A DNA stretch of 64,000 nucleotides from a bacterium (GCA_024742475.1 JANSYI010000016.1:124001-188000); one strand, 5' to 3'; shown: positions 1-9,624, numbered from the stretch's first letter. The notes: generated by a model from the sequence alone, not told the origin. Program-made: numbers and translations.

Positions 1-150
1 GACGAGGCAGATCTGCTCGTGGTAGGCGAACATCGAGTTGGCCTCGGTGTCGACCGCGATGCGGGGCTGGTCCGCAAGCCGCTCGCACCACGTCAGCAGC
101 GCGTCGTCGGTGTCGACCCAGATCGCCTCCACCCGCTCAGTGTACAGCAC
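1..150 (-). CDS. rnd: RNase D-like 3'-5' exonuclease, N-terminal fragment (runs off the window)
   Basis: Only about 50 N-terminal codons are inside the window, read leftward. The frame contains IAVDTEANSMFAYHEQICLV ending at base 1. This matches exonuclease motif I of the DEDD family (D-x-E, with the Asp and Glu as metal ligands) as found in RNase D, which trims tRNA and other RNA 3' ends. The start is uncertain: a GTG at 150 would overlap the stop of the upstream lipoprotein gene by 14 bp, and a GTG at 132 lies just past that stop. The other exonuclease motifs and any HRDC domain lie outside the window, so a different DEDD exonuclease is possible. Confidence 0.6.
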   Translation of the reverse strand, partial: MLYTERVEAIWVDTDDALLTWCERLADQPRIAVDTEANSMFAYHEQICLV

Positions 151-1192
151 GGTAGGGGGAGGTTGGATTGCGACCCGCCACCTCGCGCTCGAGATGCACG
201 CCGAGCAAGCGGCAGCCACGAGCGTCGCCCAGCGCACAGCCACGCTCCAGCAGCGCTCCGATGTCGTCATCGGCTGCGGGGAGCCCCTGAGCCAACGCCG
301 TGCAGCCCCGGGCCACATCCTCATCGCACGCGCGACGCAGCTGTGCCTCGACCTCGCCAAGGGTCCCCTCGGTTGCCAGCCGCGCGACGCCAAGACGCAC
401 ACACGCCTGCAGATCTTCTTCGTCGCACGCCCGGTCGTACAGCGCGAGCGCGCGGTCGTGGTCCACGGGCACACCCAGCCCGTGCTCGAACAACACCCCC
501 CAGTTGCCGCACGCCTCGGGCTGGCCGGCCTCGCACGCGAGTGCGTAGCGCTGGTGGGCGCGCGCAAACTCCCCTGACTCGTGGTCGGCGGCGGCAGCCT
601 CCGCGCAGGCGGACCAACGCTCGAGCGCACAGGGGTGATCGCGCTCGGCGAGCGCCCGCATCGCTGCGAGCTCTGCCTCGCGAGCCTCCGCACGCGCGCG
701 CTCCTGCTCGAGCTCCTCCGCCGCCTCCTCGATGGCAGCGTCCAACGCCGCCATCGAGGACCTCAGCTGCCGCGCATCGGCGTGGGCCGCCTTGGCCTCA
801 GCCCTCGCCTCCTCCGCGGCCGCCCACGCCTCCTCGAGCAGCCGCGATCGCTCGGCCTGTTCTTGCCGCCGGCACTCTTCGATGATCGCGTCCGTGTCCG
901 CCTCGGGGAGGGACGCCAGCTCCCGCTCCTCGGTGTCCCTGTGCTCTCGCTCGAGCCTCGCACTGCCGGCACGGGGCACTGCCCCACCCACCGCGATCGC
1001 ATCGCCCCGCTCCCTCTGCACCCGGGTGGTGCGGAACGCCTCGACGCATTGCCGGAAGACAATCGTCGGTTTGGGCACGCACTGCCCATCAACCCGTGCC
1101 ATCCCGATGTCGCACCGAGGCGGCATCATCGCCCAGCCGCATCCCGCCCCCAACAGCCCCATCATCGCGATTCCATAAACCAATCGAACCAT
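137..1192 (-). CDS. Sel1-repeat lipoprotein with coiled coil
   Basis: A 351-residue protein starting at the ATG at 1192. The N-terminus is a lipoprotein signal ending in LLGAGC, with the lipidated Cys near residue 18, so it should sit in the envelope. Residues about 78-187 are Glu/Ala/Arg-rich and predicted to form a coiled coil. Residues about 190-330 contain Cys-containing Sel1-like repeats (an ACEAGQPEACGNWGVLFEHG-type unit recurs), which usually mediate protein-protein contacts. Upstream in-frame codons exist but lie before the signal peptide. The gene is followed, with overlap, by the RNase D-like gene. No enzymatic function is visible. Confidence 0.8.
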   Translation of the reverse strand: MVRLVYGIAMMGLLGAGCGWAMMPPRCDIGMARVDGQCVPKPTIVFRQCVEAFRTTRVQRERGDAIAVGGAVPRAGSARLEREHRDTEERELASLPEADTDAIIEECRRQEQAERSRLLEEAWAAAEEARAEAKAAHADARQLRSSMAALDAAIEEAAEELEQERARAEAREAELAAMRALAERDHPCALERWSACAEAAAADHESGEFARAHQRYALACEAGQPEACGNWGVLFEHGLGVPVDHDRALALYDRACDEEDLQACVRLGVARLATEGTLGEVEAQLRRACDEDVARGCTALAQGLPAADDDIGALLERGCALGDARGCRLLGVHLEREVAGRNPTSPYRAVH

Positions 1193-1276
1193 GGTGGCAG
1201 TATCGAAACATTGGCCAGCGCTTGAAAGGGGCCGCGACACTGCCGAGACACGTCGCCGCAGGATGGATCCGATCGG

Positions 1277-4105
1277 GTGTGTGCTGCGACGCAAGCAGAC
1301 AGCGCCGCCCGGCTCGGGCATGATCTGGATGTCGTGCCACCGGGCAAGTCAGGGACGCTGGACGATTCCGGCCTGATCGCGCAGGAGGAGGCCTGGGCTC
1401 CCGCGGCGCGCCCCGCCGTCGCCCAGCGCGGGGAAACCTTCGGCCGATACGTCGTTCTGCGCGAGATCGGTTCGGGCGGCATGGGGGTCGTGTACGCGGC
1501 CTATGATCCCGAGCTGGACCGCCGTGTCGCGCTGAAGGTGCTCGCTCGAGCCGCCAGCGAAGGCACGGGCCCTGCGAGGTTACTGCGCGAAGCGCAGACG
1601 ATGGCCAGCATCTCGCACCCCAACGTGATCACCGTGCACGACGTCGGCGAGGTCGAGGGACGGCTGTTCATCGCGATGGAGCTCGTGGACGGCGTCGACC
1701 TCAAGCAATGGCTGACGCAGGGGGACCACGTCTGGAGCGACGTGCTCGAGTTCCTGGTACAGGCGGGTCGAGGTCTCGCCGCCGCACACGTCCAAGGGCT
1801 CATCCACCGGGACTTCAAGCCCGCCAACGTGCTGGTCGGCAACGATGGCCTGGTTCGGGTGCTCGACTTCGGCCTCGCGCGACGGTTCGGAAGCACGGGC
1901 GAGGAGGCGCACGACAGTGACACCGCCGACCACGATGACTCCTCCTCGGCGAACTCGCACACCGAGCAGCTCACCCGTACGGGTGCGGTCGCCGGGACGC
2001 CCGCCTACATGAGCCCCGAGCAGCACGCTCGCGCCGAGCTCGACGCCAAGAGCGACCAGTTCAGCTTCTGCATCACCGCCTTCGAGGCGCTGCTGGGCGT
2101 GCGCCCCTTCGAGGGCAAGGGCCGCATGTCGCTGATGCTGGCTACGACCCAAGGCCAGCGACGCCCCGTGCCCAAGTCCACTCCGGTGCCCGGCTGGGTG
2201 ACGGATGCGATCCTTCGCGGCCTCGAACCCAAGCCTGGTGACCGATGGCCCGACATGGACGCGCTTCTCGAGCAGCTCCAGCGCCCGCCCACGTCCCGCC
2301 GGGCGATCGCCGCGGGTGGTCTGGCGGTCGCGGCCCTCGGCGGCATCGTCGCGGTGAGTCTCGGCGACGGCTCCGAGTCCCCATGCGCGGGCATCGATGA
2401 TGCCCAGGCGTTGTTTGGCGACGACGAACGGCAGGCGATCCGGGCGGCGTTCGAAGCGAGCCACGTCCCCTACGCGGACCGTTCGCTCGCGCTCGCAGTC
2501 GAGTCCCTGGACCGCTACGCCGCCGACTGGGCCGAGACTCGACGCGAGGTGTGCGAGGCCACGCGCGTTCGTCATGATCGCTCCGAGACCGCACACGATC
2601 TCGCGAGCGCCTGCCTCGACCGCCATCGCCGTGACTTCGAAGCCACCGCCACGGTGCTCGCCGAAGCCGACGCTGCGACCGTCGAGCAGTCGGCGAGCCT
2701 GGTTCGCAAGCTCCCGCAGCTGCAGGCGTGTACCAACGTGGAGTCGCTGGTGTCCGCCTATCCCGCCCCAAGACCCGAGCAACGCGAGGCGGTCGAGCAC
2801 GCCGAGACGTTGCTCTCACGGGGCCGCGCGCTCCTTCGTGCCCGCCGCGACGACCACGCCCTCGCCGCGCTTCGAGACGCGAACGAGGCCGCGGACGCCT
2901 CCGGGTATCCGCCCACGATCGCCGCCGCAGCCTTCGAGCTCGCGCTGGCGCTCAACTACAACTCCAAGCGCGAGGAGGCGCTCTCGACCTTCCATCGGGC
3001 GGCCCAGCTCGCAACTCGGGTCGGCGACGCGGAGCTCCTCGCTCACGTGTGGACCGAGATGGCCGTACACATCGCGCTGGCGGATTCGGGCCACGAGGAG
3101 GCGTTTCGGTGGTTCGACTACGCCGAAGCGGCGCTTCCGGAGGCCTCGAACAACCGTTGGCTCGAGATCCGGCTGCGAGAGGCGCGAGGCACGGTGCTCG
3201 CCGAGCTCGGGCGACTCGACGAGGCGCTCGCCGAGCTCGCGCGCCTCGACGAGCGTCGAGAGCCCGGCGCGCCGCGAACCTACGAAGAGGAGCTGCTGCT
3301 CGGCAACATCTACACCTGGAAGGCCGACTACGACGCGGCCTCGAGAGCCTTCGAGGCCGCCGGCGCGCAGCTACGCGAGAGCCACGGCGAGGACCACCCG
3401 TTCTACGCCACCGTGCACAACGGGCGCGGCGTGGTGGCGTACTCCACGGGGGACCTCGCCACGGCCGAGGCGTCGTTCCGCGCGGCGTACGACATCCTCT
3501 CGGCCGTGCTGCCCGAGACCAGCCAAGAGCTGCTGTTCTCCCTGGGCAACACGGCGGAGATTCAACGGCTCCGGGGCAACTACGAAGAGGCCTACGCCTC
3601 GATGCTCGCCGTCGAGCGCATCGTCGAGGCGTCGTTTCCACCCGTGCATCGCGAGGCAGGAACGACGCACAACAACATTGCGACGTGCCTGCTCGAGTGG
3701 GGTAAGACCGAAGAATCCCTGCCCCGGTTCGACGCGGCGATCGAGGTGCGCAGGAAGGTCCACGGCGACCAGCACGCCTACGTCGCCAACAGCCTCACGG
3801 GCAAGGGGCGGGCCCTTCTCGCGCAGGGCCGCGCCCACGATGCGTTGCCCTTGCTCGAAGAGGCCCACGCGATCCGCAACGAGACCGAGGCGCCGCCGCG
3901 CAAGCGGGCGCAAACCGAGTTCGCGCTCGCTCGGGCCCTCGTCTCCACCGAGGGCGACCCGGAGCGGGCGCGAGCCCTGGCCCGCGACGCGCTGCGCGGC
4001 CTCGAGGGCACCGACGACCCGACGGTCGAGCAACGGATCACCGCGATCGAGGCGTGGCTCGACGCCAACGGCGACGCCGCCCCCAAAGACCCATCCCCAC
4101 CATGA
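1277..4105 (+). CDS. Ser/Thr protein kinase with C-terminal TPR domain
   Basis: A 942-residue Hanks-type kinase of the kind common in myxobacteria. The kinase domain spans about residues 57-335: Gly-rich loop GSGGMGVV (66-72), ATP-binding K87, catalytic HRDFKPAN (HRD at 177-179), DFG at 197-199 and a TPAYMSPEQ activation-segment end near 241-249. It should be active. A transmembrane helix follows at about 343-363, so the kinase is cytoplasmic and the C-terminal half is probably outside the inner membrane. Residues about 500-920 are TPR-like helices. The start used is a GTG; a GTG at 1334 is an alternative. The 3' end overlaps the converging DUF2330 gene by 68 bp. The substrate is unknown. Confidence 0.93.
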   Translation: MCAATQADSAARLGHDLDVVPPGKSGTLDDSGLIAQEEAWAPAARPAVAQRGETFGRYVVLREIGSGGMGVVYAAYDPELDRRVALKVLARAASEGTGPARLLREAQTMASISHPNVITVHDVGEVEGRLFIAMELVDGVDLKQWLTQGDHVWSDVLEFLVQAGRGLAAAHVQGLIHRDFKPANVLVGNDGLVRVLDFGLARRFGSTGEEAHDSDTADHDDSSSANSHTEQLTRTGAVAGTPAYMSPEQHARAELDAKSDQFSFCITAFEALLGVRPFEGKGRMSLMLATTQGQRRPVPKSTPVPGWVTDAILRGLEPKPGDRWPDMDALLEQLQRPPTSRRAIAAGGLAVAALGGIVAVSLGDGSESPCAGIDDAQALFGDDERQAIRAAFEASHVPYADRSLALAVESLDRYAADWAETRREVCEATRVRHDRSETAHDLASACLDRHRRDFEATATVLAEADAATVEQSASLVRKLPQLQACTNVESLVSAYPAPRPEQREAVEHAETLLSRGRALLRARRDDHALAALRDANEAADASGYPPTIAAAAFELALALNYNSKREEALSTFHRAAQLATRVGDAELLAHVWTEMAVHIALADSGHEEAFRWFDYAEAALPEASNNRWLEIRLREARGTVLAELGRLDEALAELARLDERREPGAPRTYEEELLLGNIYTWKADYDAASRAFEAAGAQLRESHGEDHPFYATVHNGRGVVAYSTGDLATAEASFRAAYDILSAVLPETSQELLFSLGNTAEIQRLRGNYEEAYASMLAVERIVEASFPPVHREAGTTHNNIATCLLEWGKTEESLPRFDAAIEVRRKVHGDQHAYVANSLTGKGRALLAQGRAHDALPLLEEAHAIRNETEAPPRKRAQTEFALARALVSTEGDPERARALARDALRGLEGTDDPTVEQRITAIEAWLDANGDAAPKDPSPP

Positions 4106-5744
4106 AGACGGCCCACACCACGCCCGAGGCGCCGCTCTTGCGAGCGCGGCAATTGCAGCCCTCCTCGCCGCCCCCGGCCTGAAGACCTTGCGCGTCGTTC
4201 CAGTCGGCACGCGCCGCGACGATGTCCGCGGAGAGGTCGAGCAGCATCATCGGCGGGCCCTGCTCGGGCACGTCCTCGAGGCGAAGGGCCGCCGGCTGAT
4301 CGGGATCTACGCTCCCGCTCAACGCCAAACGACTGCCATCTTCGAACTCGACGTAGTTCGGACCTTCACAGGGGAACACCAAGTCGACCGTGTGCACGTT
4401 GGAGACAACGGGCAGATCGGGGTTGACGTGAAAGATCGGGTCGAGGGTCATCTCCTGCGGCGAGAGGGTGGTGTACAGCCGGGTGAGGTAGTCGTGGGAC
4501 TCGAGCAGCTCGAGCGCATGCTGCCCTGGGGCGATGATGCGCGCGTGCAGCTCGTCGGCGAACGCCGAGGGATCCCAGGACTCGAGGTCCGCGTCCTCGT
4601 AGCAGCTGACGCAGCCGTAGTAGGCCTCGAAGGTCACCCCGACGGGTCGCGGCAAGAAGCGACCCAGCAGCCCCTCGATCAGCGGGTGCGCAGGCATGCA
4701 GCTGTTGCCCTCGCACGCCAGCAGACCCTGCAGGTCCAGCTCGGCGATCGCCTCGTCGGGGTCGGCCTCGCGGAAGATCTGCGACTGCCAGCGCGAGTCG
4801 AACAGCCCGTCGCTCTCGACGACGCCCGAGTTGCCCGCGTACTCGGTGACGAAGCCGTGGCCCTGCTCGTCCCAGTCGACGGCGCGCGTGACCACGGACT
4901 CGTAGTTGCTCCCCAGCGTGTTCCAGTCGATCGCCGCGAGGTTGATCTCGACGCTGCGGTAGTTGGTGGGCGCGACCCTGGCTTCGCCCAAGAAGAACGC
5001 TCGCACGCCCATGTCGTCGGTGGCCGCGATCCGGGTGAGACGGATCGGCACGCACGGCTCGTCGCCCTCGTAGCGGATCACGACGGGGTGAATCTCGTCG
5101 ACGCCGGTGCCCCCGCGGAGCTTGAACGCGACGAAGAGAAACCCCTTGTCCAAGTACGCCTGCAGCTCGGCGGGCGCCTCGTCGTCTTGGGCGTAGCCGT
5201 TCTCGTCGAGCCACGCGACGACGCCGTCGACCGTTCCGCCCTCGAGCACGGAGTACTCGAACGCACCCGCGACGCCCGAAGCGACGACCTCGGGGTCGAA
5301 GTCGGGCTCACCGCCGAACCCGTCCGTGTCGCCCGAAAGTGAGCCGTCCGCGGATGCGACCGAATCCGCATCGCACCCCAGCGCCATGTCGTTGTCGTCG
5401 GGGCCGCAGCTCTCGAAGACGGGGTTGGTGACGAACGTCGGGACCGTCGCGTCGAGCATGTTCTGGAACAAGGCGGCGGACCCGGCTTCGATCTCGGGCA
5501 AAGCCATGACCGGCACGATCCACGCGAACTGGTCCGGGTCGCCCTGGTATTGGATCTGCACGTGCGCCTCGACCGTCCGCCCGTCCATCACGAACAGGAT
5601 GTTCTCGCCGCTCTGATCGACCGGCATCGACGAGGGGCCGGCGTCGCAGAACGTACCGCCGCAGGCCGACGCTTCGGTGGGGGTGACCGCCGCTGCGACA
5701 CCTACAGCGACGGACAGGGCAGAGAACAGAGTCCAAGCACGCAT
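4038..5744 (-). CDS. DUF2330 protein with MYXO-CTERM-like C-terminus
   Basis: A 568-residue exported protein starting at the ATG at 5744, with a Sec signal peptide ending near EASA-CGGTFC. The body matches the DUF2330 family (conserved CGGTFC, an IVPVMALPEI segment), whose function is unknown. The C-terminus has a GCNC motif at about residues 529-532, then a hydrophobic segment and an Arg cluster (GRRRRWRR). This arrangement is the MYXO-CTERM sorting signal of myxobacteria, thought to be cut by a CPBP-type intramembrane protease (myxosortase) and to leave the protein anchored at the surface. An upstream in-frame extension is rejected because it precedes the signal peptide. The tail overlaps the converging kinase gene. 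Confidence 0.85.
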   Translation of the reverse strand: MRAWTLFSALSVAVGVAAAVTPTEASACGGTFCDAGPSSMPVDQSGENILFVMDGRTVEAHVQIQYQGDPDQFAWIVPVMALPEIEAGSAALFQNMLDATVPTFVTNPVFESCGPDDNDMALGCDADSVASADGSLSGDTDGFGGEPDFDPEVVASGVAGAFEYSVLEGGTVDGVVAWLDENGYAQDDEAPAELQAYLDKGFLFVAFKLRGGTGVDEIHPVVIRYEGDEPCVPIRLTRIAATDDMGVRAFFLGEARVAPTNYRSVEINLAAIDWNTLGSNYESVVTRAVDWDEQGHGFVTEYAGNSGVVESDGLFDSRWQSQIFREADPDEAIAELDLQGLLACEGNSCMPAHPLIEGLLGRFLPRPVGVTFEAYYGCVSCYEDADLESWDPSAFADELHARIIAPGQHALELLESHDYLTRLYTTLSPQEMTLDPIFHVNPDLPVVSNVHTVDLVFPCEGPNYVEFEDGSRLALSGSVDPDQPAALRLEDVPEQGPPMMLLDLSADIVAARADWNDAQGLQAGGGEEGCNCRARKSGASGVVWAVFMVGMGLWGRRRRWRRATPRSR

Positions 5745-5775
5745 ACGCCGGTAGTGCGGCTCGACCCCACAACGA

Positions 5776-6888
5776 TCACGCGCCGAGCCATCCGGCGAGA
5801 AGAAATCCGACGAATGTGCCCAGCGCGGTCCCCACCGAACCGACGAGCACGGCCGGTAAGACGAGGTCCGCCCGCCCGAGGCTGCGCGCAAGCGCGAGGG
5901 CCGTGGTTCCGCCACCCACATTGGCCTGTGAGGCGACGGCGGCCAGGACGGGGTCCATGCGCAGCAGCTTGGCCGCGCCAAAGCTCACCAGCCCGTTCAT
6001 GCCGACCGCGGCGACCGCGAGGATTGCGAGGCGTCCACCCAGCGCGCCGAGCGACCCAAGCGCGGCGACGTCACACAGGGCGCCGATCGTCGCCAGGAAC
6101 ACGTAGACGGCAAACATGCCCACCGACCGTGCGCCGCTGAGGTTGGCCACGACCCGGAACTGCGCGAGCACCAGCGCGAGCGATGTCAGGATGAGCATGC
6201 TCGGCAGCCCGGTCGGCCCAGCGAGCAGCCCACTGACCCACGCGCACCCAAGCCCCAACGCCAGCAGCACCGCGAGGTCGCGCGGGGCGATGGCCTCTCG
6301 GTCCGGGTCCTCGGCGCTCGCATCATCGCCGAGTGATTCGCCCACCGTTCCGCCGAGCCAGCGCGGCAGGGCGATCGTCGCGGCCATCCACACCGCCGTG
6401 ATGCCAGAGTCGACCGCCATCGCGCCGGCGTAGAGCGGCCCGGTCTGCACGATGTCGTAGTGCAGCGCGATCGCGTTGAAGTTTGCGCTGCCGCCGATGT
6501 AGGTGGCGGCGAACATGCCGGCCATCGCGGGGGTCTGCTCACCGAAAGGAGCGTCCGAGAGCAGCGCCAGCGCCAGCGCGACGCCGAGCGCAGTGCCCAG
6601 CGCTCCGAGCAGGAACAGCACCAAGAGCTTGGGGCCCGCCTCGAGGACCGCACGCAGGTTGACGCCCAAGAGCAGCCAGAAGATCGACAGCGGCGCCACG
6701 TAGCCGAAGACACCATCGTACACGGGGCTCCCGCTCGTGGGGATGACGCCCAGGTTCGACACCACCGCGGTGACCACGATGACGAGCAGCGCCACGCCTG
6801 CGTGACGAAGGAGCGTGTGGTCGACGAGCCACTGCGAGGCGAGGACGCAGGCCGCGAGGATGGCGGCCACGAAGACGGGGTCGGTCAT
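5776..6888 (-). CDS. DUF819 family membrane transporter-like protein
   Basis: A 370-residue protein of about ten hydrophobic segments, resembling the DUF819 (YjcL-like) family of predicted inner-membrane transporters with unknown substrate. Family-like features include a GLNIxxILKxG-type segment early on, GGSANFNAIA near residue 133 and QANVGGGTTALALA near 325, pairs of Gly-rich re-entrant-type stretches. Its ATG lies one base past the stop of the EamA transporter gene, which suggests translational coupling in an operon with panC. The stop lies 31 bp from the divergent DUF2330 start region. Confidence 0.8.
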   Translation of the reverse strand: MTDPVFVAAILAACVLASQWLVDHTLLRHAGVALLVIVVTAVVSNLGVIPTSGSPVYDGVFGYVAPLSIFWLLLGVNLRAVLEAGPKLLVLFLLGALGTALGVALALALLSDAPFGEQTPAMAGMFAATYIGGSANFNAIALHYDIVQTGPLYAGAMAVDSGITAVWMAATIALPRWLGGTVGESLGDDASAEDPDREAIAPRDLAVLLALGLGCAWVSGLLAGPTGLPSMLILTSLALVLAQFRVVANLSGARSVGMFAVYVFLATIGALCDVAALGSLGALGGRLAILAVAAVGMNGLVSFGAAKLLRMDPVLAAVASQANVGGGTTALALARSLGRADLVLPAVLVGSVGTALGTFVGFLLAGWLGA

Positions 6889-6889
6889 T

Positions 6890-7777
6890 TCACTTCCACA
6901 CGATGAGGCCCGCGCCGATGCTCATCAGCACCACCGCCGCCACCTTGTACCGCGTAATGGGCTCGCCGAACGCGAGGCGTCCAACGACCACGGACATCGT
7001 CACGCCGATCGCCCGCTTGCCCGCCTCGACCAGCGCCGCGAACAGATGCTGCACCGCGATGAGCTGTGTACCCAAGCCCGCGGCGCCGAGCGTGATCGAG
7101 AACAGCCACGGCTTCCAAGCCTTCTTGATCCCCGCGAGATCGCCAAGCCGTCCGCGGATCGCCAAGAGCGCCAGGCCGAACCCGCCGAGACCGGCGTTGA
7201 GCACGGCGCCGTGGATTCCGTAGCCGGCGTGCTCGGTGGCGAGCTTGTCCACCACGATCGTCAGCGACCAGCACAGCGCGGTCACCAGCATCGGCAGGCT
7301 GCCGCGCTCGCGGAACAGCGCCCGCACGAACGCCAGCGGGCCGCCCCCCTCGGCCGACCCCGCGTTGAGCGTGAGCGCACCGACGACGACCACGCCAATG
7401 CCCGCGATCTGCTGCGCGCCGGGGAGCTCGCCGAGCAGCGGGTTGGCAGCGATCGTCGTGAAGACGGGCACGAAGGCCAGCAACGGGACCGTCAGGCTCA
7501 ACGCAGAGACGGTCACCGCGCGAAAGAACGCCAGGTTCGCGACGATGTTGAGCACCAGCGAAGCGACCGCGGGCGCGACGTAGTCGGCCGAGGTGATCGT
7601 GTCGCCGGCCGACACCGCCCAGGCCAGAAAAAGCGGCAGCTGCCCGAGCGTGAGCAGCACGAGCAGCGCCACCGGGGACAGCGAGCGGACCAGGATCTTT
7701 CGCGAAGCATCGAGGCCGGCCCAGCACAGCGCGGAGCCCACCGTCAGGCCGATGCCCAGTGACGGGTCTGCACTCAC
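6890..7777 (-). CDS. EamA/DMT-family transporter
   Basis: A 295-residue protein with ten predicted helices arranged as two EamA halves, typical of the drug/metabolite transporter superfamily. These are inner-membrane exporters or importers of small metabolites. The first half starts with LTVGSALCWAGLDASRK, a typical EamA first helix. It overlaps the panC stop by 4 bp (ATGA) and is followed one base later by the DUF819 gene, so the three are probably co-translated. The substrate cannot be told from sequence; the linkage to panC might hint at pantothenate or a precursor, but this is weak. Confidence 0.85.
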   Translation of the reverse strand: MSADPSLGIGLTVGSALCWAGLDASRKILVRSLSPVALLVLLTLGQLPLFLAWAVSAGDTITSADYVAPAVASLVLNIVANLAFFRAVTVSALSLTVPLLAFVPVFTTIAANPLLGELPGAQQIAGIGVVVVGALTLNAGSAEGGGPLAFVRALFRERGSLPMLVTALCWSLTIVVDKLATEHAGYGIHGAVLNAGLGGFGLALLAIRGRLGDLAGIKKAWKPWLFSITLGAAGLGTQLIAVQHLFAALVEAGKRAIGVTMSVVVGRLAFGEPITRYKVAAVVLMSIGAGLIVWK

Positions 7778-8619
7778 GGCGTCAACACTACGTTGTCGAT
7801 GAGCCGAACGCCGCCGAAGTGCACGGCGAACGCGACGAGCGTGGGGCGGGCGACCTCGTCCACGGGCTGCAGAGACGCGGCGTCGACCACCTGCACGTAG
7901 TCGATGCGACCGGGCGCCAGCGCTTCGGGTGCACCTGCGACCAGCTCGCCGGCGGCGCGCGTGCCTCGAGCGAAGCGTCGCTCCACCTCACCACGAAAGC
8001 GAGGCAGGTTGAGCGCGCTCGTGCGGGCCTGCGGGTCGAGGTTGGCGTTGCGTGAGGACATCGCCAGCCCATCGGGCTCCCGCATGATCGGCATCGAGGC
8101 GATCTCACCGCCGAGGAAGAGGTCAGCGTGCATGCGCCGCAGGATCGCGAGCTGCTGGTAGTCCTTCTCCCCGAACACGGCGACGTCGGGACGCACCAGC
8201 ATCCACAGCTTGGTGACCACGGTGCACACGCCGCGAAAGTGACCCGGCCGCGCAGCGCCGCACAAGGTCGCCGACAAGCCCTCCACGTCCACCCACGTCT
8301 GGCGCGAGGGATACATCGCTCCCGGGTCCGACGGCGTGAAGACCACGTCGACCCCGGCCGACTCGGCCAGCGCGAGGTCACGAGCCTCGTCACGAGGGTA
8401 TGCGTCGAGGTCCTCGCCCGGCCCGAACTGCGTGGGATTGACGAAGATCGAGAGCACGAGCGAGCCTTGGGCACGCGGAACGCGGCGCCGGCCTTCGTGC
8501 AGAAGGCTCAGGTGTCCCTCGTGCAAGAAGCCCATCGTGGGCACGAAAGCTACGCGCTGTGCGGCAGGGAGCGTGTCCCTCCACGCCCGCAGCTCGGGTA
8601 CGTCGCGGATGATCTGCAT
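7774..8619 (-). CDS. panC: Pantothenate synthetase
   Basis: A 281-residue enzyme that condenses pantoate and beta-alanine with ATP to make pantothenate, the precursor of CoA, in the cytoplasm. Family motifs are all present: PTMGFLHEGHLSL (HxGH nucleotide-binding signature, residues 28-40), FVNPTQF, FGEKDYQQL near 151 and the KMSKS-like MSSRN near 190. The length is normal. It lies 12 bp after a TPR protein gene and overlaps the downstream transporter gene by 4 bp. panB and panD are not in the window. Confidence 0.95.
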   Translation of the reverse strand: MQIIRDVPELRAWRDTLPAAQRVAFVPTMGFLHEGHLSLLHEGRRRVPRAQGSLVLSIFVNPTQFGPGEDLDAYPRDEARDLALAESAGVDVVFTPSDPGAMYPSRQTWVDVEGLSATLCGAARPGHFRGVCTVVTKLWMLVRPDVAVFGEKDYQQLAILRRMHADLFLGGEIASMPIMREPDGLAMSSRNANLDPQARTSALNLPRFRGEVERRFARGTRAAGELVAGAPEALAPGRIDYVQVVDAASLQPVDEVARPTLVAFAVHFGGVRLIDNVVLTP

Positions 8620-8631
8620 GGCGTCTCGTCC

Positions 8632-9555
8632 TCAGCGAAGCTCGTCGGCATGGCGCTGCGCGAGCACGCGGTCGGCCTCGGCAGGCTCGGGGCGCTGAAG
8701 ATATGCATCCCACAGCCGCGTGGCATTGGCGTCCTCGCCGTTGGCCTGGTGCTCGATCGCCCGAAGGAAGATGCGCTCGTGCGCGGGCAGCATCGACTCT
8801 ACGACGGGTCGGTTGCCGAACGCCCCGGGCTCGCGTCGGAGCTGACGAAAGACCGCCCGCGCCGACTCCGAATCTCCCGCTCGGTCGAGCACGAACGCCC
8901 AGACGTACCGCGAGATGGAGCGTTCGTCGGCCTCGACTGGCGCATCGTCGAGGGAGAGCCGCGCGAGCCGCACGGCGTCCTCGAGCTCCCCTTCGTACAG
9001 CGCCGCGACTGCGCCCATGCGCTCGATCCGATAGCGCTCCGCATCGCCGGCTTCGAGCGCGCGGGCCAGATCGGCTCGCACCGCGCTCGCGTTGCCGAGC
9101 ACCGAGTTGGCGTATGCACGGAAGTAGAACGCCTCGTAGGGCGCACGCTCACCTCGCAGGTGGGCCTCGTCGATGGCCGCATCGAGCAGCTCGACCGCCC
9201 GCGTCGCCCCCTCGTCGAGCCGCTCGATCGTCGCGTCGAGCGTCCCGTCGGCCTCGGGCATCCACCCGACAGGGACACCGCCGAGCACCTCTTCTTGCGC
9301 CGCGAGCACGAGCACGTCGGGCTCGCGTGGGCATTGACGGGCCCGGGCTCGCCAGACCCGCTCGAACTTGCCTCGCCCCTGCGCGCCCAAACGGATCGCC
9401 AGCGCCTGGCGCCCCGCCGCGTCGCAGGTGCGCCACGGCCTCGCGCCTGCGCGGGCCCACGCGGTGGGCGGGGGCGCGGTCGCCGGCGTCCAGCTGTCAT
9501 CCTGGGGTGGACCGGCGAACAGGGCCGCGAGGGCAAAAGAGAGCGCACCGTGCAT
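8632..9555 (-). CDS. Exported TPR-like helical protein
   Basis: A 307-residue protein starting at the ATG at 9555. A short hydrophobic N-terminus (MHGALSFALAALFAG) looks like a signal peptide. The rest is a series of Ala/Glu/Arg-rich helix pairs such as the segment around EAFYFRAYANSVLGNASAV, consistent with tetratricopeptide-like repeats. It is the first gene of a minus-strand run leading into panC. No catalytic motif is visible and the role is unknown. Confidence 0.7.
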   Translation of the reverse strand: MHGALSFALAALFAGPPQDDSWTPATAPPPTAWARAGARPWRTCDAAGRQALAIRLGAQGRGKFERVWRARARQCPREPDVLVLAAQEEVLGGVPVGWMPEADGTLDATIERLDEGATRAVELLDAAIDEAHLRGERAPYEAFYFRAYANSVLGNASAVRADLARALEAGDAERYRIERMGAVAALYEGELEDAVRLARLSLDDAPVEADERSISRYVWAFVLDRAGDSESARAVFRQLRREPGAFGNRPVVESMLPAHERIFLRAIEHQANGEDANATRLWDAYLQRPEPAEADRVLAQRHADELR

Positions 9556-9624
9556 TCGGGGGCAGGATAGCAGGCCCAGATTCGCCGAAAACTTGACCTG
9601 AGCGCTCGGTTGGAAACACTCGGC

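Noticed and set aside
2397-5342. Long plus-strand ORF (981 codons) over the kinase and DUF2330 genes
   Set aside because: Arg/Ser/Pro-rich product with no domain; it is a GC-rich shadow frame of two well-supported genes.
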